Assembly: GCF_026672255.1 (NCBI RefSeq)
Contig: NZ_JAPOHA010000012.1
Span: forward strand, 20,265-84,264
Origin: Caproiciproducens galactitolivorans
Lineage (GTDB): Bacteria > Bacillota > Clostridia > Oscillospirales > Acutalibacteraceae
DNA: 64,000 nt
Direction: 5' to 3'
Shown here: positions 1-7,885 of the stretch, piece by piece
Position numbering within the stretch: the stretch's first letter is position 1
Layout: every line of letters starts with the position of its first letter
Program-made: the position numbers and the translations under genes
The notes under the pieces: model-generated
The model's input: the letters and a program-made list of their open reading frames with translations, nothing else
What the model was told of the DNA's origin: nothing
Databases searched by the model: none

Positions 1-1
1 A

Positions 2-277
2 AGAGAGGATCAAATTCTTGCTGCCTATCAAAACTATTTTAGTATTACGCGTGAGATTTTCGGCTGTGAGATTTATTCGGGAAAGCTTTCGCTGTATAAC
101 CGTACCAAGTTGCTGGTCTATGGGGAATCTAATACAAACAATAGCCGTAAATCACTTGAGGCAATCCACACGAAGCTTGGCAATGATTTAATCGTCTTTG
201 AGAACGGCCTGGATTTGGTTGATGACTTGCCGGAAAGGATTATTTCCGGTTCATTTTGTCGGAGCCGTAACTCTTGA
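2..277 (+). CDS. 3' end of an unrecognised gene (partial)
   Basis: An open frame enters from the left edge and runs 91 codons to a TGA at 275-277; the start lies outside the window. The visible part contains no motif I recognise. The next gene starts at, or just after, its stop: a TTG at 274 overlaps the TGA, so the two are probably co-transcribed. It lies left of the probable element end and may be chromosomal or belong to another mobile segment. Function is not assigned. Confidence 0.5.
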   Translation, partial: REDQILAAYQNYFSITREIFGCEIYSGKLSLYNRTKLLVYGESNTNNSRKSLEAIHTKLGNDLIVFENGLDLVDDLPERIISGSFCRSRNS

Positions 278-297
278 TCGAAAGAATAGGTGAACGA

Positions 298-1071
298 ATG
301 AATACCATATGGATGATTCGTAATGACGGCAAGGCTTTTCCTTGCTCACAGTATCTTTACGCGAATGCTTTAAATATGGAGGAGACTTTGCTTGCGGCGG
401 AATGGCTGTATGCCAACACGTGTCATAAGGAATCCCGGCAGCTTGCACTGGAAATGGTCGCGGCATGGATGGCTTCTGCGTCTGTTGACGGCGATGCTGT
501 TTCTGATGCGCCCGGCTCCCTTTTACAAAAGCCCGGTTGCCCCTTGTCGCAGGAGTTTGTAAAGGCACACACAGAGGAAGTCATGGCGATTCGCACAGAA
601 AATCTGGATTTGAACGCCTTGTGCAGCGAGGTTGTTGCTGAACTGAACCAAGAGTTTTTACGGGCGCGTTATTGCGGTATGGAGCATACGGGTGCGTCAT
701 CCAAAGAGATGTTCTTCCGTATCTCTTCGGTTGGGTTTGATTGGTATAACCGCATACATGATTTTGTCACCGCCGCTAATTTCCCAATAGAATTCATTAA
801 CATTGTCCGGGGTGAGGAGAGTGCTGGCGCAAAAAGCGGGCTTCATCTTCGATTACCGACAGAAACATTTCTCGCGGAGCAACCAATTCAACTTATCCCT
901 CCGAGTAAGCTGAAAGGCGGCGTAATGGTGCGCGAAATATTTGCACATCTGTCGTTTGGAAGTTCTCTAAGACATATTTTGGGGGATCTGACGATTGATG
1001 CAAGAAGTCTTGCCAATGCTCTGACCGTTATTGCTGATTGGGAAAATCAGCAAGGAATTGAATCAAAGTAA
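298..1071 (+). CDS. Hypothetical protein, 257 residues
   Basis: A complete gene with no family I can name. ATG at 298 has an AGGTGA ribosome site five bases upstream. A TTG at 274, preceded by GGAG at 261-264, is an alternative start that would overlap the upstream stop and add eight residues. The protein looks soluble, with no signal peptide or long hydrophobic stretch. A strong terminator follows at 1110-1145, so this two-gene unit ends before the ParA region. It is probably flanking DNA rather than ICE backbone, but that depends on where the left end lies. Confidence 0.6.
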   Translation: MNTIWMIRNDGKAFPCSQYLYANALNMEETLLAAEWLYANTCHKESRQLALEMVAAWMASASVDGDAVSDAPGSLLQKPGCPLSQEFVKAHTEEVMAIRTENLDLNALCSEVVAELNQEFLRARYCGMEHTGASSKEMFFRISSVGFDWYNRIHDFVTAANFPIEFINIVRGEESAGAKSGLHLRLPTETFLAEQPIQLIPPSKLKGGVMVREIFAHLSFGSSLRHILGDLTIDARSLANALTVIADWENQQGIESK

Positions 1072-1109
1072 ATTTCTCATTCTTGCAGCAATATATTTGC
1101 CATCATAAC

Positions 1110-1145
1110 AAAAAGGACGAAGGTAGCTGAGCCCTCGTCCTTTTT
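1110..1145 (+). terminator. Intrinsic terminator after the 298-1071 gene
   Basis: An 11-bp perfect stem (AAAAAGGACGA at 1110-1120 with TCGTCCTTTTT at 1135-1145) encloses a 14-base loop and ends in a T run. The A run on the other arm could also terminate minus-strand transcription. Confidence 0.85.
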
Positions 1146-1171
1146 GCTGTCACATTGTTAGAAATAAAGCA

Positions 1172-1213
1172 ATAATCCGAACCCATCCCCAACGGGGACA
1201 AGGTTCGGATTAT
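1172..1213. repeat. Nested inverted repeat in the probable left-end zone
   Basis: A perfect 12-bp repeat (ATAATCCGAACC at 1172-1183 with its complement at 1202-1213) encloses a second CCCC/GGGG stem. No T run follows, so it is not a standard terminator. It lies between the terminated upstream unit and ParA. It could be a recombinase or regulator site near the element's end, or only a transcript hairpin. Confidence 0.6.
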
Positions 1214-1392
1214 CATGATTTGGTGCGAGTGTTCTTACGGCATTTATTCAAGAAAGTCAGTAATATCAAGGGCTTACGGGCAGTTAAGAAGCAGTATTTA
1301 CCCCTAATAATTGAATAAATTCATTATATTTTAAGGGCGTTCCGTGAAAAGGAGCGTCCTTTTTCTATTTCAGCGGGAGGTGAAAAAATCAC
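1214..1392. other. Intergenic zone probably holding the left element junction
   Basis: No convincing gene is seen between the upstream terminator and parA. The stretch holds a short TGAAT-AA-ATTCA palindrome near 1312-1323 and the hairpin at 1335-1364. Typical backbone genes begin just after it, and the gene composition changes here. The exact att site cannot be set without the right end, which is outside the window. Confidence 0.35.
1335..1364 (+). terminator. Hairpin with T tract ahead of parA
   Basis: GGGCGTTCC (1335-1343) pairs with GGAGCGTCC (1351-1359), using two G-T wobbles, and five T follow. It sits directly before the parA ribosome site, so it may stop read-through from outside or act as an attenuator. 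A close relative of the same stem (GGCGTTCC/GGAGCGCC) occurs at 3120-3141. Confidence 0.6.
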
Positions 1393-2211
1393 ATGACCAA
1401 TGTAATTGCCGTTGCCAATCAAAAGGGCGGCGTCGGCAAGACTACGACTTGCGCCAATCTCGGCATCGGGCTGGCGCAGGAAGGAAAGAAGGTTCTTCTG
1501 GTGGACAGCGACCCGCAGGGTTCCCTGACCATCAGTTTGGGCAGTTCCCAGCCCGATCAACTGCCCGTGACGCTGGCGACGATCATGGGCAAGGTGCTGG
1601 ACGAAGAACCCATCGGCCCCGGTGAGGGACTTTTGCATCACGATGAGGGCGTCGATCTGATGCCCGCTAACATCGAGCTTTCCGGCATGGAGGTATCGCT
1701 CGTCAACGCCATGAGCCGTGAAAAAATCCTGAAACAGTATCTGGACGGCGTGAAGCGCCAATACGACTATGTACTTCTGGACTGTATGCCTTCGCTGGGA
1801 ATGCTGACCGTCAACGCGCTGGCCGCAGCCGACAGCGTACTCATTCCCGTTCAGGCGCAGTACCTTCCGGCAAAGGGCCTCGAACAGCTTTTGCAGACAA
1901 TCAACAAGGTACGGCGGCAGATCAATCCGAAGCTCAAAATCGACGGCATTCTGCTGACGATGGTGGACAGCCGTACCAACTACGCCAAAGAAATCAGCGC
2001 TCTGTTGCGGGATACCTACGGTTCAAAGCTGAAGGTTTTTGATATAGAGATTCCTCATTCCGTTCGCGCCGCCGAAATCAGCGCGGAGGGCAGGAGTATT
2101 TTCGCTCATGACCCGAAAGGCAAAGTTGCCGAGGCGTATCGGAAGCTGACGAAGGAGGTGCTTAAAATTGAAAAGCAGCGCCAAAAACATAAGTCTGAAC
2201 AGTTACGATGA
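1393..2211 (+). CDS. parA: ParA-family partition ATPase
   Basis: A 272-residue ParA/Soj-type ATPase. The deviant Walker A motif KGGVGKTTT lies near residues 11-19, and a Walker B-like VLLDCMPSLG lies near 130-140. Length is normal for the family. ATG at 1393 has GGGAGGTGA about nine bases upstream. In ICEs this protein is expected to bind DNA non-specifically with ATP and, with ParB, stabilise the excised circular form. The parB gene begins inside its last codons, so the pair is translationally coupled. Confidence 0.95.
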   Translation: MTNVIAVANQKGGVGKTTTCANLGIGLAQEGKKVLLVDSDPQGSLTISLGSSQPDQLPVTLATIMGKVLDEEPIGPGEGLLHHDEGVDLMPANIELSGMEVSLVNAMSREKILKQYLDGVKRQYDYVLLDCMPSLGMLTVNALAAADSVLIPVQAQYLPAKGLEQLLQTINKVRRQINPKLKIDGILLTMVDSRTNYAKEISALLRDTYGSKLKVFDIEIPHSVRAAEISAEGRSIFAHDPKGKVAEAYRKLTKEVLKIEKQRQKHKSEQLR

Positions 2212-3106
2212 TATTTTCTCCACGGAGGAAACCCGCGAGGATGAAAAACGGGAGAAGGTCACGGATATGCCGCTTTCGGAGCTGCATCCCTTTCCCGACC
2301 ATCCGTTTCAGGTATGGGACGATGATTCCATGAAAGAAACCGTGGAGAGCATCAAAGAATACGGCGTGTTGGTTCCCGCCATCGTCCGTCCTCGCGCGGA
2401 CGGCGGCTATGAGCTGATTTCAGGCCACCGGCGCAAACACGCCTGCGAGCTAGCTGGGCTTCCCACCATGCCGGTGATCGTCCGCGATCTGGATGATGAC
2501 GCCGCGACCATCATCATGGTTGACAGCAACATCCAGCGTGAAAACATTCTGCCGAGCGAACGGGCCAAGGCATACAAAATGAAGCTGGACGCCATACGGC
2601 GTCAGGCTGGCCGACCGTCCAAAGAAAATTGTGCCCAAGTTGGGCACAATTTTGACGGCAAAAGAAGTGTTCAGGTTGTTGCCGATCAAGCCGGAGAAAG
2701 CAAGACACAGGTGCAGCGGTATATCCGGTTGAACGAGCTGACACCGCAGCTTCAGCAGATGGTAGATGATAAGAAAATCGCCATGACCCCCGCCGTGGAG
2801 CTGTCGTACCTCAAACCGGAGGAACAGACGCTTTTGCTGGACACCATCGAAAGCGAACAGGCCACCCCCTCGCTCTCACAGGCCCAGCGGCTGAAAAATT
2901 TCAGTCAGGAGGGCCATCTGAACGAGGACAGTATGCTGGCGATCATGTCGGAGGAAAAGAAACCGGAGAAAAACGACCTGACTATCAAGGCTGATAAGCT
3001 CCAAAAATATTTCCCAAAATCGTATACCCCGCAGCAGATGGAGCAGGTCATTATCCGGTTGCTTGATGGATGGCAAAAAAAGCGGCAACGGGATCAGGAA
3101 AGGTAA
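2168..3106 (+). CDS. parB: ParB-family partition protein
   Basis: 312 residues starting at TTG 2168 with AAGGAGG upstream, overlapping parA by 44 bases in another frame. The N-terminal ParB/Srx-type nuclease-like domain contains the SGHRRKHA motif (box II, near residue 81) and NIQRENILPSERA. A helix-turn-helix centre follows around residues 170-200 (QAGESKTQVQRYIRLNEL). The family binds a parS site and is displaced by ParA. A perfect 29-bp palindrome lies inside the gene at 2625-2653 and is listed separately. Confidence 0.93.
   Translation: MKSSAKNISLNSYDDIFSTEETREDEKREKVTDMPLSELHPFPDHPFQVWDDDSMKETVESIKEYGVLVPAIVRPRADGGYELISGHRRKHACELAGLPTMPVIVRDLDDDAATIIMVDSNIQRENILPSERAKAYKMKLDAIRRQAGRPSKENCAQVGHNFDGKRSVQVVADQAGESKTQVQRYIRLNELTPQLQQMVDDKKIAMTPAVELSYLKPEEQTLLLDTIESEQATPSLSQAQRLKNFSQEGHLNEDSMLAIMSEEKKPEKNDLTIKADKLQKYFPKSYTPQQMEQVIIRLLDGWQKKRQRDQER
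2625..2653. repeat. Perfect 29-bp palindrome inside parB
   Basis: AAAATTGTGCCCAA (2625-2638) and TTGGGCACAATTTT (2640-2653) are exact complements around one central G. In the protein it encodes a polar linker between the ParB-like domain and the helix-turn-helix. It could be an internal parS or operator site bound by ParB itself, or a folded mRNA element. It does not match the B. subtilis parS consensus as I remember it. Confidence 0.6.
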
Positions 3107-3119
3107 TAACCGTCGTTTC

Positions 3120-3141
3120 AGGCGTTCCGAAAGGAGCGCCT
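3120..3141 (+). terminator. Perfect hairpin between parB and the next gene
   Basis: AGGCGTTCC (3120-3128) and GGAGCGCCT (3133-3141) form a nine-pair stem (one G-T) with a GAAA loop, followed by a weak TTCTTTC. It resembles the 1335-1359 stem. It may terminate partly or stabilise the 3' end of the parAB message. Confidence 0.55.
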
Positions 3142-3172
3142 TCTTTCATGTCTTGATAAAGGAGGAAACCGC

Positions 3173-3760
3173 ATGACAACTGAAAAAATCAACAAAAGCG
3201 AAGGTAAAAAGGAGGATGAAAAGAGAAAGCGCAAATGGCCGTATATCCTTGCGATTCTTCTGCTGTTACTGCTTCTCCTGCTGCTTTTGCTGCGGAGCTG
3301 CGGAAATCAGCATCCCTGCCCGAACCCGCCGCCGTCCAGTTCCGTCCCCTCGTCGTCTGCTCCGTCGCTGGACGATACCGGGAGTGCGGAACCGGGAAGC
3401 AGCAGTTCTCCGTCGCGGCAGGAAATCCTGTCTCGGCTTCAAAAGCAGGAAGTCACCGTCACCGACAAGGTGAGTGCGCAGGCTTCTTTTTCCAGCGGAT
3501 CGAAGGGCAGCACCGGCACATGGGAAGTGGAAAACCCGTCCTCTAACAGCGTCATTATGCAGTGTGAAATTGTGCTGGACGGAGAAACCGTGGCGAAATC
3601 CGCGCCGATCTATCCGGGGCAGCATATCGACGGCCTCACTCTTTCCCAGCCGGTTTCATCTGGAAGCTACAGCGTGACCGCAGCAATCAAGTATTATAGC
3701 AAAACAACCAAAGCGTATCTCGGCATGGCCGACTACAAGATTCGTCTTTCCGTTTCGTAA
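3173..3760 (+). CDS. Membrane-anchored protein with Ser/Pro stalk, unknown function
   Basis: 195 residues, ATG at 3173 with AAAGGAGG upstream. A Lys/Glu-rich cytoplasmic N-terminus is followed by one membrane segment made almost only of leucine (near residues 24-40), then a Ser/Pro-rich spacer and a beta-rich domain of about 110 residues, probably outside the cell. I do not recognise the outer domain. Its place between parAB and two secreted proteins suggests part of a small surface-protein module carried by the element. Bordered by hairpins at 3120 and 3761. Confidence 0.7.
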   Translation: MTTEKINKSEGKKEDEKRKRKWPYILAILLLLLLLLLLLLRSCGNQHPCPNPPPSSSVPSSSAPSLDDTGSAEPGSSSSPSRQEILSRLQKQEVTVTDKVSAQASFSSGSKGSTGTWEVENPSSNSVIMQCEIVLDGETVAKSAPIYPGQHIDGLTLSQPVSSGSYSVTAAIKYYSKTTKAYLGMADYKIRLSVS

Positions 3761-3780
3761 TCAACCGCATTCGCGGTTGA
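3761..3780 (+). other. Perfect stem-loop ahead of a secreted-protein gene
   Basis: TCAACCGC-ATTC-GCGGTTGA starts right after the previous stop codon and 27 bases before the next start. No T tract follows, so it is more likely a transcript-processing or stabilising hairpin than a full terminator. Confidence 0.55.
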
Positions 3781-3806
3781 AATAAAAACATGCAGGAGGT
3801 TTTCTA

Positions 3807-4397
3807 ATGAAAAACAGGCTCAGAAAGATCCTCGCGGGCATCATCACCTTTGCCGTGCTCGGCGTGACGGCGGCAGTCCCGGCGCTCGCCGCCGACAAAA
3901 CCGACACCGGCACGGGCAGCATTACGGGGAACGTGACGATCAACGGCTCCATTTCGCCGCTGACCATCTCCGTCACACACCCAGTCAACGTAGCCTACGC
4001 CATTAGCCCGGACGCCGAAACATTTACCGCGCCCGACATCACCGTGACCAACAACACCAAAGTCGCGGTGATCGCCACGGTGGAATCCCTGAAAGCCGCT
4101 TCGGGCGGAACGCTGACCTTCACCGACGTTGACCCGTCCGCGAAAGCGTGGCGTTCGCTCAACCTCGCGGATTCCAAGAAGTACATTGCGCTTGGTATTA
4201 CAGCAAAAGGCAATTCCGGCTGGAACAGCGGGTACAGCACTTCCACCCATTGGGCGGTGAGCGATTCGCCGTTGCAGATCGGGACGCTGAATCCGAGCAC
4301 TTCCGGCACGCTGTCCCTCACGGCGGACTACGGTCTCGCGTTCGACGGGGCGTACACGGCCAACCATCAGCTTGTTTTCCAGTTCCAACTCGCATAA
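3807..4397 (+). CDS. Secreted protein with beta-rich surface domain
   Basis: 196 residues with a Sec signal peptide (basic start, hydrophobic core, likely cleavage after ALA near residue 28). The mature part is Thr/Ser-rich and looks all-beta. It carries a domain repeated at the C-terminus of the next gene: shared landmarks are SVTHPV followed by YAI, a TVTNN/PITNH segment, ALGI/ALGV, SGW, and a final LSLTADYGLA/LALTAKFGLA strand. No sortase motif, so it may be released or bound through a partner. RBS CAGGAGG lies about nine bases before the ATG. Function unknown; an adhesive or mating-contact role is only inference. Confidence 0.75.
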   Translation: MKNRLRKILAGIITFAVLGVTAAVPALAADKTDTGTGSITGNVTINGSISPLTISVTHPVNVAYAISPDAETFTAPDITVTNNTKVAVIATVESLKAASGGTLTFTDVDPSAKAWRSLNLADSKKYIALGITAKGNSGWNSGYSTSTHWAVSDSPLQIGTLNPSTSGTLSLTADYGLAFDGAYTANHQLVFQFQLA

Positions 4398-4410
4398 AGA
4401 CATAAGCGCG

Positions 4411-4440
4411 GGAATAGGCCGGGACTTCCCGGCCTATTCC
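4411..4440 (+). other. 13-bp perfect stem-loop between the two secreted-protein genes
   Basis: GGAATAGGCCGGG (4411-4423) pairs perfectly with 4428-4440 around an ACTT loop, immediately before the GAAAGGAGGG ribosome site of the next gene. It lacks a T tract. It is the strongest of several such stems in this operon. Confidence 0.65.
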
Positions 4441-4457
4441 GAAAGGAGGGCTTCTAT

Positions 4458-6320
4458 TTGAGGCAATCATTCAGGCGGCTTTTTCTCGTACCATTGCTTG
4501 CCGCCGGTATTCTGCTGTCCGGTGCTTCGCCCGTATTTGCGGCCTCCGCCGCGTCGGTTCTGTCACTGACCGCGACGCCGAATCCGTCCGGGAACTATGT
4601 AGCACTGAACTGGACCAACAGCGACAAAAGCCAGCCGTACAGCTATATGCTCTATTCCAAATCCACGCATGAATCGACCTTCCAGAGCATTCCCGCCAAA
4701 GATCACGCGAAGGTTCTGAACATTTATCCCGTTGTCGCACCGACCGTTTCCTTTACGACATGGCAGGGCAAGAGCTACACTCTACCGAAGTCGGCGTCCC
4801 TTAAAATGTGGATGGAGACGCCGAATACGTATGATCCCAAAGGCTACGGCAAGGGTCTCATTTCCGTCGATACCGTGTCAATCTCCGATTTTAACGCCAA
4901 CCCGGACGCTTACCTGAAAAACGCGGACGGCAGTTACAAATACGATGTGTTGTATTTCGGCGCGTGGGACGCTTTCGCAAGTCAGGATTTGTCCGCGGCG
5001 GCGGAAACCAAGACCGACGCCTTTATCAAAACGGGGCGCGGCGTCCTGTTCGGGCATGACACGATGGTAGACAATGATACGATCTCCATGCCGAATTTCT
5101 TCAAACTCGCGCATTACTGCGATATTCAGACTATCCCGCACTATACGGTGCTCGGCAGTTCGCAGATTAAGGTTTCCAAGAAGGGCCTGCTCACCAACTA
5201 CCCGTGGAAAATCGGGGACGTGGGCACGGTTCTGAATGTTCCGATGTCCCATTCCAATCAGCTTGCTTTTGGGGATGTCTGGATGACCTATCAGCAGCCC
5301 TACACTTACCCCAACAGCGCGGCGGCAACCGGCTCGGACGGGCAAGGCACCAACACGTTTTATCTCACCAGTTGGTCAAACTGCGCCATGATTCAAACCG
5401 GCCATTCAAACGGGGAAGCCACGCCGGACGAGCAGCGCGTCACGGCCAACACTCTGTTTTACCTTGCGCAGATCACGACCGATACAAGCTGGAACGACCA
5501 CAAGGGGCAGGATTTGGACGCGCCGAATGAACCGGCCATTTCAAGCGTCACACACAATTCCAATCGGACGCAGTACACCGTCAATTATTCCTCGCAGGAC
5601 AACGCGACCGGCTATCAGTATTATGTCGAAGCCACAGGCCAGAACGACGGTGCGAAATATGATTCCTCGGTTATTTCCACGTCTTTGAAAACCGGGATGA
5701 AGGGCTATTCCATCGTGGAGGACAACAACCCCGATACCGTCCCGGACGGGAGCATTACGACCGCATCGGACAGCTATACTTTTTCCCGCCCGTCCGGCAG
5801 CAGTTTTTACATCCATATCGCCGCCGTGGACAACGCCGGAAACATTTCGGCTGTCGCGCACTACCATGCGGATGAGCTTGTCTCCGTGACCCATCCGGTC
5901 AGTATCAGTTACGCGATTGACCCGAACAGCAATACGCCGTTCACCGCACCAGGCATTCCGATTACCAACCATTCCACTTTTCCCGTCCAAGTTTCTGTCG
6001 CGGGGCTGAAAGCGACATCCGGCATCGGCGACGCCGCCCCCACGTCCTATTCCGACTGGAACAGCCTGACGGCCTCGCAAACCGGAAACGGAATGGCGCT
6101 CGGCGTGGGAATCAGCCAAACAGCTGATTCAGGTTGGACTGCGGTTGACAGACAAGCACCGGTTTATGCAAGTGATGTTGCGTCGGAAGTTCCATTGGGG
6201 ACACTCGGCGCGAACGGAGCTTCCGGGAATCTGGCGCTTACCGCTAAATTCGGTTTGGCGTGGGTAAAGACAACGAACGTGTCCCATGAGCTGACGCTGA
6301 ATTTTACGATCGCGGACTGA
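4458..6320 (+). CDS. Large secreted protein sharing a C-terminal domain with its neighbour
   Basis: 620 residues from a TTG start at 4458 with AAAGGAGGG upstream. A signal peptide spans about residues 1-29 (cleavage after VFA). A fibronectin-like beta segment comes first, then a region containing YDVLYFGAWDAF and GRGVLFGHDT that resembles DUF5057-type glutamine-amidotransferase-like folds (uncertain), then a second fibronectin-like segment. The last 140 residues match the domain of the preceding secreted protein. No LPXTG anchor. The pair looks like a duplicated domain placed on two scaffolds; the role is unknown. Confidence 0.75.
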   Translation: MRQSFRRLFLVPLLAAGILLSGASPVFAASAASVLSLTATPNPSGNYVALNWTNSDKSQPYSYMLYSKSTHESTFQSIPAKDHAKVLNIYPVVAPTVSFTTWQGKSYTLPKSASLKMWMETPNTYDPKGYGKGLISVDTVSISDFNANPDAYLKNADGSYKYDVLYFGAWDAFASQDLSAAAETKTDAFIKTGRGVLFGHDTMVDNDTISMPNFFKLAHYCDIQTIPHYTVLGSSQIKVSKKGLLTNYPWKIGDVGTVLNVPMSHSNQLAFGDVWMTYQQPYTYPNSAAATGSDGQGTNTFYLTSWSNCAMIQTGHSNGEATPDEQRVTANTLFYLAQITTDTSWNDHKGQDLDAPNEPAISSVTHNSNRTQYTVNYSSQDNATGYQYYVEATGQNDGAKYDSSVISTSLKTGMKGYSIVEDNNPDTVPDGSITTASDSYTFSRPSGSSFYIHIAAVDNAGNISAVAHYHADELVSVTHPVSISYAIDPNSNTPFTAPGIPITNHSTFPVQVSVAGLKATSGIGDAAPTSYSDWNSLTASQTGNGMALGVGISQTADSGWTAVDRQAPVYASDVASEVPLGTLGANGASGNLALTAKFGLAWVKTTNVSHELTLNFTIAD

Positions 6321-6348
6321 ATCGCCCGTTCAGAAGGGAGTGATACAA

Positions 6349-7215
6349 ATGGCAGTTTTTCGTGTGGAACGGACGCGGGATTACACGGTCATGAGCAACC
6401 ATCACCTGAAGGACAGAGCCTTGTCCCTGAAAGCGAAAGGTCTGCTTTCCATGATGCTCTCCCTTCCGGACGATTGGGATTACACCACGCGGGGCCTTGC
6501 ATCCATCTGCCGGGAAGGTGTGGACGCTATCGGAAAGGCGCTCAAGGAACTGGAAAACGCGGGCTATATGGAGCGCCGCCAGCTTCGCGGCAAAGACGGG
6601 CGCATCTCGGATACCGAGTACACCATCTATGAGCTGCCGCGCAAGCCGCCGGGTACGCCTTTTCCGGATACGGATTCACCAGATACGGAAAAGCCGTATC
6701 TGGATAACCCGGATACGGAAAATCCCGCGCAATTAAATACTAAGGGAACTAATATCCCTAAAAAATCAAATACGTATGGATTAAATCCTTATCAATCCAA
6801 TCCGGCAGACCGAAAACAAGAGGACGGTGCCCCGGCTGATTCGATGGATGCGACGGACGCCTACCGCGAAATCATCAAAGAGAATATTTCCTACGACGTC
6901 CTGCGGCAGAGATGCGACCCGGAAAGGCTGGACGAAATCGTGGGCATCATGCTCGACACCGTGTGCAGCCGAAAAAAGGAAATCCGGATCGCCGGTGAGA
7001 ATATGCCCGCCGAAACGGTAAAAAGCAGGCTTTTGAAGCTCGACGACAGCCACATTGAATACGTGCTGGACTGTTTAGACAAGAACACCACCGATATCCG
7101 CAATATCCGAAGCTACATTCTGACCGCGCTGTATCAGGCTCCGACCACCATCAGCAGCTACTACTCGGCGCTGGTCAATCACGACATGTACGGAAGCGGC
7201 CCGCCCGGACGGTAA
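6349..7215 (+). CDS. DUF6017-type helix-turn-helix protein (replication-initiator-like)
   Basis: 288 residues, ATG at 6349 with AAGGGAG upstream. The N-terminal 95 residues (FRVERTRDYTVMSNHHL, then LSLKAKGLLSMMLSLPDDWDYT) form the winged-helix domain typical of RepA_N/DUF6017 proteins of Firmicutes ICEs and plasmids. A low-complexity linker with repeated PDTE units follows near residues 108-130, then a helical C-terminal domain of about 130 residues. Probable role: replication initiation or regulation of the excised circle. Confidence 0.8.
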   Translation: MAVFRVERTRDYTVMSNHHLKDRALSLKAKGLLSMMLSLPDDWDYTTRGLASICREGVDAIGKALKELENAGYMERRQLRGKDGRISDTEYTIYELPRKPPGTPFPDTDSPDTEKPYLDNPDTENPAQLNTKGTNIPKKSNTYGLNPYQSNPADRKQEDGAPADSMDATDAYREIIKENISYDVLRQRCDPERLDEIVGIMLDTVCSRKKEIRIAGENMPAETVKSRLLKLDDSHIEYVLDCLDKNTTDIRNIRSYILTALYQAPTTISSYYSALVNHDMYGSGPPGR

Positions 7216-7271
7216 ACGTCCCGCGCGGGCTGTTTTCATGCCCGACAAAATCGGAAAGGAGTAATTTTATC

Positions 7272-7637
7272 ATGAAACGACCCCTCGCATACATCACCGC
7301 CCCGTGGGGCGCGGACGAAATAGAAAACACCGAGGACGCGGCGCAGTACTGCCGCAAAATTTACGACGCGGGCTTTTCGCCAATCTGCCCGATCCTGTTC
7401 CTGCCGCTTTTCCTCAACGACGCCATCCCGCAGGAACATAAGGACGGCATCGACATCGCCTGCAACTTTCTGCGCCGTGCTCATGTGCTGGTGGTCTGCG
7501 GCAGAAACGTGGATGAAACCGTGAAAAACGACATCGCCACGGCGGAACGGCTGCACATCACCGCCACCACGCTGGACGGCATTCTCACCGTCAAGGGACA
7601 GGGCCGGGAAAAGGACGAGGAAAAGGAGCGGAGGTAA
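7272..7637 (+). CDS. DUF4406-like small protein
   Basis: 121 residues, ATG at 7272 with GGAAAGGAG upstream. It resembles DUF4406/DUF7768 proteins, a nucleoside-deoxyribosyltransferase-like fold found in phages and ICEs: YITAPWGA at the N-terminus, a conserved two-residue NT/GF region, then DIACNFLRRAHVLVVCG in place of the usual active-site strand. No enzymatic activity can be claimed from sequence. The downstream gene starts only a base or two after the stop. Confidence 0.65.
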   Translation: MKRPLAYITAPWGADEIENTEDAAQYCRKIYDAGFSPICPILFLPLFLNDAIPQEHKDGIDIACNFLRRAHVLVVCGRNVDETVKNDIATAERLHITATTLDGILTVKGQGREKDEEKERR

Positions 7638-7638
7638 C

Positions 7639-7851
7639 GTGCCGGACTATCAGAAAATGTACCACTCGCTGTTCAATGACGTGACCGACGCTATCGCAAA
7701 GCTCCAGCAGGCGTAGCAGAAAACCGAGGAAATGTACATGGACAGCAAAGAAACCGTCCTCACCCCGTTTTTGAAAAAGAGTGAGGAACAGAAAAATGAC
7801 CGGAACCCGGCCCCGGCAAAGAAAAAGCCGCCCTCTCACGATGAACGGTGA
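7639..7851 (+). pseudogene. Small conserved ICE gene interrupted by an in-frame amber codon
   Basis: GTG at 7639, preceded by GGAGGTAAC, opens a frame that would give 70 residues (beginning MPDYQKMYHSLFND), but TAG replaces what is probably CAG at 7714-7716, after 25 residues. The same frame then continues cleanly (QKTEEMYMDSKET) to TGA at 7849. The sequence matches a short helical protein I know from many Firmicutes ICEs and phages (pattern YxxLFNxVTDAIxxLQxAQxxTEE). Either a point-mutated pseudogene or a suppressed stop. The end of the frame lies inside a terminator hairpin. Confidence 0.7.
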
Positions 7852-7863
7852 CGGGGCGGCTTT
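7824..7863 (+). terminator. Stem-loop at the end of the amber-interrupted gene
   Basis: AAAGCCGCCC (7824-7833) pairs perfectly with GGGCGGCTTT (7854-7863) across a 20-base loop. Only three T end it, so termination may be partial. It separates the maintenance block from the mating genes. Confidence 0.55.
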
Positions 7864-7885
7864 GCCATGACAGGAGGTGCTTTGT

